A stretch of 8,538 nucleotides of DNA. Source: Sphingobacteriales bacterium. GTDB taxonomy: Bacteria > Bacteroidota > Bacteroidia > Sphingobacteriales > Sphingobacteriaceae. The notes beneath the pieces are model-generated. The model was not told the origin of the DNA. It did not search any database and was given only the letters and a program-made list of their open reading frames with translations. A program made the position numbers and the translations under genes. Location of the stretch: contig CANJWU010000038.1 of NCBI GenBank assembly GCA_947478655.1, positions 1 to 8,538 of the forward strand. Reading direction: 5' to 3'. Of the stretch, positions 1 to 7,362 are shown piece after piece; position 1 is the first letter of the stretch, and every line of letters begins with the position of its first letter.

Positions 1-1670
1 CCTCTATTATCTACACAAACTACAATATATCCTTTAGCCGCAAGCATTTGATACCACATGTAGTTTGCAGATCCCCAAGCGTCTGTCACTTGTTGCGAGC
101 CTGGTCCACCATATAAAAACATAAATACCGGATATTTTTTCTTTGCATCAAAATCTTTTGGTTTAATCATCCAGGCATTGAGTAAAGTATTATTTTCTGT
201 AGGTATAGTAAGAAATTCTTTCTTGCTGAGCGCAAATTCGTTTAACCTATTTTTTAGGGTTTGGTTTGTTTCCAACACCCTCATTTCTAATCCAGTTTGG
301 TCGTGTAAGCTAATAAAATTAGGGGTATTGGCATTGGAATAGAAATTAATATAATAGGCACAATTGCTACTAAAAGTGGCATTGTTTGTGCCAATACTTT
401 TAGATAATTGTTTCATTCCTTTTCCATTAATTCCAATGGAATAAATTTCTCTTTGCATGGCATTTACCGCGGCAGCTTGAAAATAAATGGTGTTTTCTTT
501 TTCATTCAAACCATAAAAACTAGTGAGATCCCAATTGCCTTTAGTGATTTGGTTGATGAGCTTACCTTTTAAATCGTATAAATACAAATGATTAAAACCA
601 TCTTTTTCGGAACTGATAATAAATTGATTTGAATTTTTTAGAAAATACAAATCGTCATTTATATCTATATAGGTACTTGATTTTTCGTTTAAAATAACAG
701 TCGATTTTCCGGTATTTGCATTAACTAATAGATAGTCTAAATTATCTTGGTGTCTGTTCAATCTTAGCACACATAAGGTATTTGGCTGATTGGTCCATTT
801 AATTCTAGGAATATATTGGCTCGAATCGTTGCCAATTGCTACTGGTATGGTTTGTTGATTTTGAAGGTCATAAATATGCAAACTAATGGTTGCATTCTCT
901 TCTCCTGCTTTTGGGTATTTATATTGATACGATGTAGGATATAATTCTCCATATTGTGTCATGCTAAAGCGTTTGACTTGGCTTTCGTTAAATTTATAGA
1001 AAGCAATTTTTTTACTATCTGGCGACCAAAAAAATGCACGCGTAAAAGCAAATTCTTCTTCATTGACCCAATCGGTTCCGCCGTTAATAATTTGTTCCCA
1101 AGCGCCATCATCCGTAATTTTTGTTTCTGCTCGGGTTGCTATATTTCTAATGAAGAGGTTGTTTTCTCTTGCAAAAGCCACATTTAATCCATCTGGAGAA
1201 ACAGTAGCAAACTGTTGTTTGCCATAATCGGATAGGTTTTGCAGCGTTTTAGTGCTTCTGTTGTAGATATAACAAAGTGATTTGGTAGAACGGCGATAGA
1301 TTCTTTCTGTGGCGTTAGTAATGATAATATACTTTTCGTCATCGCTGAAATAATAATCTTCTAATTTAATTTGTACGATTTCGTTGGGTAATTTTATTTG
1401 CAAATCGGCTTCGCTAACAATGGTATCTGTTACTTTTCCAGTAGCATAACTATAAGCCAATATATAATTTTGTTTTGTGTTAGGATCGGTATAAAAGCTA
1501 CTGTATCTTTTGCCGTCTTTCATGCTTTGTAGGCCATTGATGCTTTTTGCAGCAAAGTAATTTTTAGCCCAAATGTCTTCGTTACTCAATGTTTTTTTAG
1601 GGCTGTTTTCTTGTGCATGAAGTATAATACTCCAACCTACTATTATGCCTAACAAAGCAAATCTTTTCAT
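1..1670 (-). CDS. Dipeptidyl peptidase IV-like S9 family serine peptidase, secreted (C-terminus cut by window edge)
   Basis: The frame is open from an ATG at 1670 to the left edge: 556 complete codons plus two bases, no internal stop. Enzymes of this family (S9B) remove N-terminal dipeptides, typically X-Pro or X-Ala, from peptides in the periplasm. Residues 1-19 form a signal peptide with probable cleavage at HA|QENS. Residues from about 90 to 470 look like the DPP IV beta-propeller. The motif DWVNEEEF (W201 to F207) matches the family motif DWVYEEE, whose paired glutamates bind the substrate amino terminus; the Tyr is Asn here. The alpha/beta-hydrolase domain begins near residue 487, and LYGGPGSQ (Y520) corresponds to the oxyanion-hole tyrosine region. 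The visible protein ends at VDNR, where the family usually reads D-x-RG. Family length is about 720-760, so roughly 170-200 residues including catalytic Ser, Asp and His lie outside. It starts 2 bases after the stop of the 293-residue gene, suggesting co-transcription and coupling. The family call is firm; DPP IV specificity is inferred. Confidence 0.93.
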   Translation of the reverse strand, partial: MKRFALLGIIVGWSIILHAQENSPKKTLSNEDIWAKNYFAAKSINGLQSMKDGKRYSSFYTDPNTKQNYILAYSYATGKVTDTIVSEADLQIKLPNEIVQIKLEDYYFSDDEKYIIITNATERIYRRSTKSLCYIYNRSTKTLQNLSDYGKQQFATVSPDGLNVAFARENNLFIRNIATRAETKITDDGAWEQIINGGTDWVNEEEFAFTRAFFWSPDSKKIAFYKFNESQVKRFSMTQYGELYPTSYQYKYPKAGEENATISLHIYDLQNQQTIPVAIGNDSSQYIPRIKWTNQPNTLCVLRLNRHQDNLDYLLVNANTGKSTVILNEKSSTYIDINDDLYFLKNSNQFIISSEKDGFNHLYLYDLKGKLINQITKGNWDLTSFYGLNEKENTIYFQAAAVNAMQREIYSIGINGKGMKQLSKSIGTNNATFSSNCAYYINFYSNANTPNFISLHDQTGLEMRVLETNQTLKNRLNEFALSKKEFLTIPTENNTLLNAWMIKPKDFDAKKKYPVFMFLYGGPGSQQVTDAWGSANYMWYQMLAAKGYIVVCVDNR

Positions 1671-1672
1671 TT

Positions 1673-2554
1673 TTATTTCTCTAAAGGGTTGTTAAATTTT
1701 GCATCTTCCATAGACGCTTCGTTTCTTAAATCTATTTTCTCCATCAATATCCATTTACCTCTTCTGTATTTTAAACCATCGTACGAAAGGTCGGGTCCGT
1801 GTACTTCAAAGTTGCCTTCGCTACGGGCATTTGGCGCAGCTAAATGATCATATACAATCCATTTTTTGTCACTTAAATATCGAAGCATCATCACCGCTTG
1901 TGTGGTATATTCAAATATTATTCGGTCTTGTGTTTTATCTTTTAATTTTAGGTTAGCTGCACCAAATATTGGACTGCCATTTTTAGCAAAACTCAATACG
2001 TCGATTACTTTTTGCTGGCTATTTTGGTTATGTCCTTTCCATCCTAATAGTACATATTTTTTATTTTTACTAAACCATCTTTTAGGAACAATAATGGTAT
2101 AATAATGGGCGCCATACCAGCTATCATTTGTTAATATAGTGTCTTGCGGATTTTGAATAAATGCCGAATTATCAAACAAAGGGTAAAGCGATAATTTATT
2201 TGGATCGTTTTTTTGAATGGCCCCATAATAACGGTAATGGCCATCGTCTGTTCTTAAATGCCAAGTGAATATTCTGAATTGATTGTCGGGTGATCTCATA
2301 ATGGAGATAGATACGACAGAATCAAATGGAAAGGCAAATGAGTTTGGGAGTTTTAGCGCTGATACTAAAGTTTTGATAAATGTAAAAGTGCAATTCCTTC
2401 TGATTAATTCATCTTGGTCATTTACGATTTTAAAAGACAAACTTTTTAAAGAGTCTTGTAAGGTGTAAAATTGTGGATCAAACTTTTGTTTTTCTTGGGC
2501 TTCACTTTGTTGAAAAATGAAGAGCAAACAGATGGCTAGCAATAACTTTTTCAT
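1673..2554 (-). CDS. Secreted protein of unknown function, 293 aa
   Basis: Function is not recognised. Residues 1-19 form a clear signal peptide (Lys-Lys, hydrophobic core, probable cleavage SEA|QEKQ) without a lipobox cysteine, so the mature protein is probably soluble in the periplasm or secreted. The mature part is rich in aromatic and charged residues and looks mainly beta-stranded. Segments likely to be conserved are WYGAHYYTIIVPK (146-158), YVLLGWKGHN (167-176) and a C-terminal block with KKWIVYDHLAAP (230-241) and GPDLSYDGLKYRRGKW (253-268). I have an impression that similar C-terminal blocks occur in uncharacterised Bacteroidota proteins, but no characterised relative is known to me. 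No catalytic motif or internal repeat is evident. It is the first gene of a probable two-gene unit with the DPP IV-like peptidase, 2 bases downstream, and follows the terminator of the thiolase gene, so it needs its own promoter in the short AT-rich stretch 2555-2585. The ATG at 2554 is chosen because the signal peptide begins there directly. No Shine-Dalgarno is visible. Confidence 0.85.
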   Translation of the reverse strand: MKKLLLAICLLFIFQQSEAQEKQKFDPQFYTLQDSLKSLSFKIVNDQDELIRRNCTFTFIKTLVSALKLPNSFAFPFDSVVSISIMRSPDNQFRIFTWHLRTDDGHYRYYGAIQKNDPNKLSLYPLFDNSAFIQNPQDTILTNDSWYGAHYYTIIVPKRWFSKNKKYVLLGWKGHNQNSQQKVIDVLSFAKNGSPIFGAANLKLKDKTQDRIIFEYTTQAVMMLRYLSDKKWIVYDHLAAPNARSEGNFEVHGPDLSYDGLKYRRGKWILMEKIDLRNEASMEDAKFNNPLEK

Positions 2555-2585
2555 CGATGTATAAATTTATTAAATATAAAAAATA

Positions 2586-2617
2586 AAAAAAGGCATACCA
2601 AGCGATATGCCTTTTTT
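2586..2617 (-). terminator. Rho-independent terminator after the thiolase gene
   Basis: A perfect 12-base-pair inverted repeat, AAAAAAGGCATA (2586-2597) and TATGCCTTTTTT (2606-2617), encloses an 8-base loop. Read on the minus strand it lies 16 bases past the thiolase stop codon, and the hairpin runs into seven T, an A and six more T. The GC core is only three pairs, so strength rests on the A/U-flanked stem and the long U tract. The plus-strand reading also ends in six T, so the hairpin could work both ways, but no plus-strand gene reads into it. Confidence 0.85.
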
Positions 2618-2633
2618 AGCTATATTAAATAGT

Positions 2634-3812
2634 TTAGCTTAAGCGTTCAATCACAATAGCCGAAGCACCGCCGCCGCCATTACAAATTGCCGCAACGCCA
2701 ATTTTACCATTGTTTTGTTTCAATACAGAAAGTAAGGTGACAATGATTCTACATCCCGAACTACCCAGTGGATGCCCTAAAGCCACCGCACCGCCATTTA
2801 CATTTACTTTGGCATCATCTAGTTTTAAAGCTTGGTTGTTAGCTAAAGCAACAACAGAAAAAGCTTCGTTGATTTCGTAAAAATCTACTTGATCGGCAGT
2901 GATACCAGCATGAGCCAAGGCTCTTGGAATAGCTTTAGCAGGCGCGGTAGTAAACCATTCTGGCGCTTGTTGCGCATCTGCATAACCTCTTATAATGGCC
3001 AATGGTTTTAAACCTAATGCCAATGCTTTTTCTTCCGACATTAACACCATTGCAGATGCACCATCGTTTAAGGTAGATGCATTTGCTGCAGTTACTGTAC
3101 CATCTTTTTTAAATACGGGTTTTAATCCAGGTATTTTATCAAATTTTACTGCTTTAAATTCTTCGTCTTCTGCTACAATCGTAACCGCTCCTGCACGTCC
3201 TGGAATTTCGACCGCAACAATTTCTTCTTGGAATAATCCTTTTTCGAATGCAGCTTGTGCTCTATGGTAACTTTCAATGGCAAAAGCATCTTGCTCTTCT
3301 CTGCTAATATTACAAGTGCTCGCACATAATTCGGCTGCATTGCCCATGTGGTAATCGTTGTATACATCCCACAAGCCATCTTTAATTAAACCATCGGTCA
3401 CTTGTTGATGACCTAATTTATAGCCTTGTCTGGCTTTGTCTAAATAAAAGGGCACATTACTCATGCTCTCCATTCCTCCAGCTACAACCACTTCGTTAAT
3501 ACCCATGGCAATGCTTTGGGCCGCTAGCATCACTGCTTTGGTTCCAGATGCGCAAACTTTATTAATAGTGGTACTTGGAATATCTAATAAGCCAGCAAAT
3601 TTGGCTGCTTGTGTAGCAGGTGCTTGGCCTAAATTAGCAGAAAGCACATTGCCCATATATATTTCTTGAACTTGCTCATTTGCTATTCCAGCTCGCTTAA
3701 CCGCTTCTTTGATCGCAATTGCGCCTAATTGAGTGGCCGAAACAGCACTTAAAGATCCTCCAAAACTACCCATTGGGGTACGAGTGGCAGATACAATGAC
3801 AACATTTTTCAT
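2634..3812 (-). CDS. Acetyl-CoA C-acetyltransferase (thiolase, biosynthetic type)
   Basis: The enzyme condenses two acetyl-CoA to acetoacetyl-CoA, or cleaves 3-ketoacyl-CoA in reverse, in the cytoplasm. At 392 residues it has the normal thiolase length and both halves are complete. The nucleophilic cysteine is C87 in NKVCASGTKA, followed by GGMESMSN (112-119). H155-M156 in YHMGNAAE sit at the CoA-pantetheine loop. N315 in NEAF, H347 in GHP and C377 in CNGGGGAS complete the catalytic set known from Zoogloea PhaA. The segment NVNGGAVALGHPLGSSG (337-353) resembles biosynthetic thiolases (AtoB, ThlA, PhaA) more than the degradative FadA type, but specificity cannot be fixed from sequence alone. 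No fadB-like or other beta-oxidation partner is adjacent. The gene is flanked by a terminator downstream and a divergent promoter region upstream, so it is probably transcribed alone. The ATG at 3812 gives the family-typical N-terminus MKNVVIVSATRTP. Confidence 0.96.
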   Translation of the reverse strand: MKNVVIVSATRTPMGSFGGSLSAVSATQLGAIAIKEAVKRAGIANEQVQEIYMGNVLSANLGQAPATQAAKFAGLLDIPSTTINKVCASGTKAVMLAAQSIAMGINEVVVAGGMESMSNVPFYLDKARQGYKLGHQQVTDGLIKDGLWDVYNDYHMGNAAELCASTCNISREEQDAFAIESYHRAQAAFEKGLFQEEIVAVEIPGRAGAVTIVAEDEEFKAVKFDKIPGLKPVFKKDGTVTAANASTLNDGASAMVLMSEEKALALGLKPLAIIRGYADAQQAPEWFTTAPAKAIPRALAHAGITADQVDFYEINEAFSVVALANNQALKLDDAKVNVNGGAVALGHPLGSSGCRIIVTLLSVLKQNNGKIGVAAICNGGGGASAIVIERLS

Positions 3813-3828
3813 AGGTTTAGATTTTTTA

Positions 3829-3859
3829 CAAATTTAAGAATTTAATTCATTGAGCTAAA
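3829..3859 (-). promoter_or_regulatory. Candidate Bacteroidota-type promoter for the thiolase gene
   Basis: On the minus strand TAAATTTG (3836 down to 3829) matches the Bacteroidota -7 consensus TAnnTTTG at every defined position. Nineteen bases upstream lies TTTA (3859-3856), three of four matches to the -33 element TTTG. Transcription would begin near 3823-3825 and leave a leader of only about 12 bases before the ATG. A small AT-rich palindrome, GAATTTAATTC (3838-3848), lies in the spacer and may be chance. Confidence 0.5.
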
Positions 3860-3867
3860 CGAAATTC

Positions 3868-3896
3868 TTTATTTTATTCAGTAAAAACTATGTTTT
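3868..3896 (+). promoter_or_regulatory. Weak candidate promoter for the HD phosphohydrolase gene
   Basis: On the plus strand TATGTTTT (3889-3896) matches TAnnTTTG at all but the last base. TTTA (3868-3871) lies 17 bases upstream as a poor -33 candidate. The leader to the ATG at 3915 would be about 14 bases. The surrounding DNA is so AT-rich that such matches are expected by chance. It is listed because the gene must start transcription somewhere in this 102-base intergenic region. Confidence 0.25.
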
Positions 3897-3914
3897 TTCT
3901 TAATTTCACGGCAC

Positions 3915-5987
3915 ATGACTCAATCTAATAAAAACTACTTCAGGAGCATTGTCTTCACTAAATACACTTTAGTGGTGTTATGCGTGGCCATCATTGTTTC
4001 CGTTTTACCTAAAGGAAGAACATTTAAATATGAATTTGATAAAGGTAAGCCTTGGATGCATCAAAATTTAAATGCCCCATTTGATTTTGCCATCGAAAAA
4101 TCTAAGGAAGAAATTGACTTGGAGAAAAATAAAATTAATAAAAATGCACTTCCTTACTTTCAATTAGATCAAACATTAAGTCAAGAAATACAAAGTCAAT
4201 TTGAAAGAGAATTTTATATACTATGGAAACAAAAGTATTTAAACGATAATCAACAAATCAAAAATAAATACCTCGCCCTTGTTAAAGAAAAATTGTCTGT
4301 TGTTTTGGCCATAGGTATTATGGCCAATGAGCATGCAAGTATTAAAAAAAGTAATGCCAACGAATTTTATTTGTTAAACGGTAACCAAGCGAGCCTTTCT
4401 GAACCTAGCTCGCATTATACCATAGCCAATGCCTATCAAGTATTGCATCAACAATTCAGCCTAATTAAATCTGCAGATACGGCGATTATATTTTCTGCTT
4501 TACAAAATGCTTTATCCGAAAATATAATTTATGACGAAACCTTAACCGACAAAATAAATAATGATGCCCTAATTAATATCAGCACCTACGAAGGGATGGT
4601 TGGCCAGGGCGATTTAATTATTGAAAATGGCACCATGGTCGACGAAGCAAAATTTAAGGTGCTTGAATCTTTGAAAAATGAATATGATAGGCGATTAGGC
4701 GTGTTAGGTAATAAGTATTTAGTGATATTGGGTCAAACACTGCTCGTATCTTTAATCATCACCTTATTGATGGTGTTCTTATCTATGTTTAGAAAAGATA
4801 TTTATGCCGATCTGCGTAAGATGTTTTTAATTCTAAGTATTGTAACTGGCATGTTGTTGGTGTTGTCTTGGGCTTTGAGGTTAAATTTACCTTCTTTATA
4901 CTTCATTCCATATTGTATTGTGCCCATTATCATAAGGGTAATATTTGATACCCGATTGGCCTTGTATATTCATTTATTAGTAGTGGTTTTAGCAGGATTT
5001 TTTGTGCCCAATGGCTACGAATTTATTTTCTTGCAATTAACAGCCGGAATGGTAGCCATTAATAGTATTAAAAATTTACTCAGACGTTCGCAGTTTTTAA
5101 TTTCTGCCATTTTAATTTACGCAACCTATGTGATAGGCTATATAGGCATTTCTATAATACACGAAGGTTCATTTATTCCAATTAATTGGGATCATTTATT
5201 GTGGTTTTTGGTGAGTGTGATTTTGTCTTTAGTGGCATATCCTGTTATTTATGCTTTTGAAAAATTATTTGGAATTACCACAGAGGTAACCTTAATGGAG
5301 TATACCAATATCAATAATAAATTATTGAGAGAGTTGTCTTATAAAGCACCTGGCACTTTTCAGCATTCTTTACAAGTGGCTAATTTAGCCGAAGCCGCTA
5401 TTTTTAAGATTGGCGGAAATGCTTTATTAGTAAGGGCCGGGGCGCTATACCACGATATTGGAAAAATGGAAACGCCCGAATTTTTTATTGAGAATCAACA
5501 GCGCGGCATTAATCCACACGACGACTTGGCATACGAAGTAAGCGCAAAAATTATTATTCGACATGTTTATGCAGGCATAGAAATTGCCACTAAAAATAGA
5601 CTACCATCCGAGATCATTGATTTTATTCGAACACACCATGGCAATACCAGGGTCGATTATTTTTATCAATCTTTCTTGAAAAACTATCCCGAAAAATCAA
5701 TCAACGAAAATGTTTTTCGATATCCTGGGCCTATTCCTTTTGCTAAAGAACAAGCGGTGTTAATGCTTGCCGACAGTGTAGAAGCGGCTTCTAGGAGCTT
5801 AAAAGAACCTTCTGAGCAAACCATTAGCGAATTGGTAGAAAGGATTATTGATTATAAAATCAATCAACAACAATTTATTAATAGCGATATTTCTTTTAAA
5901 GAAATTTACATCATCAAGCAATTGTTTAAAGAAATGTTGATGAGTATGTACCACATTAGAATGGGATACCAAATAGAAAACAGTTAA
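3915..5987 (+). CDS. pgpH: PgpH-type 7TM-HD membrane phosphohydrolase, probable cyclic-di-AMP phosphodiesterase
   Basis: The 690-residue protein has the full PgpH architecture. A first membrane helix lies near 17-32, then a large extracytoplasmic 7TMR-HDED domain (about 35-265, with the typical motif around L52-NAPFDFAIEKS). Seven further helices span about 267-447, followed by a cytoplasmic HD domain (about 475-680). Metal and catalytic residues fit the family pattern: H484 in TFQHSLQVA, H513-D514 in LYHDIGKME, H550 in IRHV, H574-H575 in THHG and D620 in ADSVEAASR. Characterised relatives such as Listeria PgpH hydrolyse the second messenger c-di-AMP to pApA and influence osmotic balance and wall homeostasis. 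That activity here is inferred from the intact site. No cyclase or potassium-channel gene is in the window. The gene is divergent from the thiolase gene; its stop codon overlaps that of the convergent YihY-family gene, leaving no room for an intergenic terminator. No Shine-Dalgarno precedes the ATG, which is followed by a plausible short cytoplasmic N-terminus. Confidence 0.92.
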   Translation: MTQSNKNYFRSIVFTKYTLVVLCVAIIVSVLPKGRTFKYEFDKGKPWMHQNLNAPFDFAIEKSKEEIDLEKNKINKNALPYFQLDQTLSQEIQSQFEREFYILWKQKYLNDNQQIKNKYLALVKEKLSVVLAIGIMANEHASIKKSNANEFYLLNGNQASLSEPSSHYTIANAYQVLHQQFSLIKSADTAIIFSALQNALSENIIYDETLTDKINNDALINISTYEGMVGQGDLIIENGTMVDEAKFKVLESLKNEYDRRLGVLGNKYLVILGQTLLVSLIITLLMVFLSMFRKDIYADLRKMFLILSIVTGMLLVLSWALRLNLPSLYFIPYCIVPIIIRVIFDTRLALYIHLLVVVLAGFFVPNGYEFIFLQLTAGMVAINSIKNLLRRSQFLISAILIYATYVIGYIGISIIHEGSFIPINWDHLLWFLVSVILSLVAYPVIYAFEKLFGITTEVTLMEYTNINNKLLRELSYKAPGTFQHSLQVANLAEAAIFKIGGNALLVRAGALYHDIGKMETPEFFIENQQRGINPHDDLAYEVSAKIIIRHVYAGIEIATKNRLPSEIIDFIRTHHGNTRVDYFYQSFLKNYPEKSINENVFRYPGPIPFAKEQAVLMLADSVEAASRSLKEPSEQTISELVERIIDYKINQQQFINSDISFKEIYIIKQLFKEMLMSMYHIRMGYQIENS

Positions 5988-6949
5988 TTAGTTGTTTCTG
6001 TTTTTAGTCTATTGCCTTTTTTAGGTGCTGGCAAGTTTCGTTTGATAATATTAATGCTGGCATTTAATTCAAATCCGATGAGTAAAATCATGGAATTTAA
6101 ATAGAGCCAAATCATAATGACAATAAGGGTTCCAATAGAACCGTACAGTTTATTATAGCTACTAAAATTATTCACATAATAGGCAAAGCCTAAAGAGGTA
6201 ATAATAGATAATAAGGTAGCCAATGTCGAACCAGCCGAAACAAATTTAAATTTTTTAGCTGTTGCAGGTCCAAAATAATATAAAGAAGAAATCACACAGA
6301 AAAACAAAGTAATGATGGTGATCCAATTGGTACCTAAGATGGCATAATAGGCTAATGGTCCTTTAATAATCCCCATCATTTTTAATTTCCTTAATATACT
6401 TTCGCCAGTTATAATTAATGCAACGCCAGCTACCAATAGCAAGGATAAGCCCATAGTTAGGTAAGTAGCTACCAGCCTTTGTTTCCAAGGCTTTCGGGTT
6501 TCTAAAATTAATGAAGCTTTGTTAAAATTACGCATCAAGGCCATCACTCCATTGGTTGCAAAAAACAAGGCGGTAAGAAATCCAAAAGACAATAAACTGC
6601 CGTTTTGATTTTCTATAATATCGGTAATGGTAGATTGAATGGCAAGGAATGCATCTTTGGGTAATACTTGTACTAGAATACTAAAAAGTTCGCCTTTAAA
6701 GTTTTTAACAGGTATGTAGGGGATAAGCGTAAATAAAAATATGGTGGCCGGAAATATGGCCAATAAAAAACTATAGGCTAAAGAAGATGATTTTGCATTT
6801 AATTGTTCTTTGCGAATTTCTTTGAAAAAAAATTGTAAAACAGTAAAAAGTGGTAAGCCGTCAAAGCCAATAGGAATAATCCTTTGACTCCATTCAACTA
6901 ATTGTTGAAACCAATTAAAACGAAGTAAAAATCGGTATAGCCAGCTCAT
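5984..6949 (-). CDS. YihY/BrkB-family (UPF0761) inner membrane protein
   Basis: This 321-residue integral membrane protein has the six-helix YihY/BrkB pattern, with helices near 55-77, 120-140, 160-181, 205-227, 237-258 and 270-295. Family signatures are SSLAYSFLLAIFPATIFLF (55-73), the FGFLTALFFATNGVMALM stretch (122-139) with following NFNKA, and the terminal YGSIGTLIVIMIWLYLNS region (269-286) with GFELNASI after it. The C-terminal tail (about 303-321) is basic and probably cytoplasmic. The family was once annotated as ribonuclease BN or a serum-resistance (BrkB) factor. The RNase BN assignment is known to be wrong, and no molecular function is established; a transport or envelope role is only a guess. 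The start is 2 bases after the stop of the thioesterase gene (TAA-aa-ATG), which supports the ATG at 6949 and translational coupling. It is the last gene of the minus-strand run, and its stop shares TTAA with the stop of the convergent HD phosphohydrolase gene. Confidence 0.92.
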   Translation of the reverse strand: MSWLYRFLLRFNWFQQLVEWSQRIIPIGFDGLPLFTVLQFFFKEIRKEQLNAKSSSLAYSFLLAIFPATIFLFTLIPYIPVKNFKGELFSILVQVLPKDAFLAIQSTITDIIENQNGSLLSFGFLTALFFATNGVMALMRNFNKASLILETRKPWKQRLVATYLTMGLSLLLVAGVALIITGESILRKLKMMGIIKGPLAYYAILGTNWITIITLFFCVISSLYYFGPATAKKFKFVSAGSTLATLLSIITSLGFAYYVNNFSSYNKLYGSIGTLIVIMIWLYLNSMILLIGFELNASINIIKRNLPAPKKGNRLKTETTN

Positions 6950-6951
6950 TT

Positions 6952-7362
6952 TTAAATGGTAAAGTTTTCTTTAATTTTAGATAGTAAAATTTCGGGGCAA
7001 TTACATGGGCGCATACTTTCCATATTTACAAATACCAAAGTTGTTTCGCCTAAGTGAATTAATACGCCGGCTTCGTTGGTAATTTCATAATTAAATAAAA
7101 TGCGTGTTTGCGGTATTTCCTTAATAATTACTTTAATAGTTAATAAATCATCGTAATAGGCGGGTTTAATATATTTGCTTTTCATTTCTAAAACTGGCAT
7201 CATAATACCCGATTCCTCCATGGCTTTATAACTTAGGCCAATGCTTCGGAGCATATCAACCCTAGCCACTTCAAAATACGAGGCATAGTTACCATAATAA
7301 ACAAAAGCCATTTGGTCTGTTTCGGCATATCTTACCCTTAGTTTAGTTTCAAAAGTATACAT
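6952..7362 (-). CDS. Acyl-CoA thioesterase, 4HBT/YbgC-like hotdog fold
   Basis: The 136-residue protein has the single-hotdog length and N-terminal signature of the 4-hydroxybenzoyl-CoA thioesterase/YbgC family: RYAETDQMAFVYYGNYASYFEVAR (11-34). D16 is the expected catalytic aspartate, followed by the helix with Y26 and E31 that packs at the active site. Such enzymes hydrolyse acyl-CoA thioesters in the cytoplasm as dimers or tetramers; substrate is unknown here. Where YbgC has VYHANY this protein has VYYGNY, and the usual Gly after D-x-x is Ala19. The Tyr form is, to my recollection, common in Bacteroidota homologues and does not imply inactivity. The ATG at 7362 follows the TAG of mltG with no intervening base, strong evidence for coupled translation, and the YihY-family gene follows after 2 bases. 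No Tol-Pal genes, the classic ybgC neighbours in proteobacteria, are present, so a Tol-Pal link should not be assumed. Confidence 0.92.
   Translation of the reverse strand: MYTFETKLRVRYAETDQMAFVYYGNYASYFEVARVDMLRSIGLSYKAMEESGIMMPVLEMKSKYIKPAYYDDLLTIKVIIKEIPQTRILFNYEITNEAGVLIHLGETTLVFVNMESMRPCNCPEILLSKIKENFTI

Noticed and set aside
954..1187. Short plus-strand open frame (77 codons) opposite the peptidase gene
   Set aside because: It lies wholly inside a well-supported gene in the antisense direction and its product has no domain or signal that looks real.
1866..2468. Two plus-strand open frames (78 and 61 codons) opposite the 293-residue gene
   Set aside because: These are antisense shadows; the minus-strand frame has a clean signal peptide and continuous protein-like sequence.
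2571..2578. Minus-strand TATATTTA as a -7 box for the 293-residue gene
   Set aside because: It lacks the final G, no -33 TTTG lies at proper spacing, and the stretch is almost pure A and T, so the match carries little weight. A promoter must exist nearby but cannot be located.
2995..3669. Short open frames on both strands within the thiolase gene
   Set aside because: The thiolase frame is complete with all catalytic residues; the others are out-of-frame or antisense shadows.
5978..5998. Imperfect inverted repeat around the convergent stop codons (AAACA ... TGTTT around TAATTA) as a terminator
   Set aside because: The stem has almost no GC pairs, needs two G-U pairs, and has no T tract after it on either strand.
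5984..6949. Annotation of the YihY-family protein as ribonuclease BN
   Set aside because: That older assignment is known to be wrong for the family; the protein is a multi-pass membrane protein without nuclease motifs.
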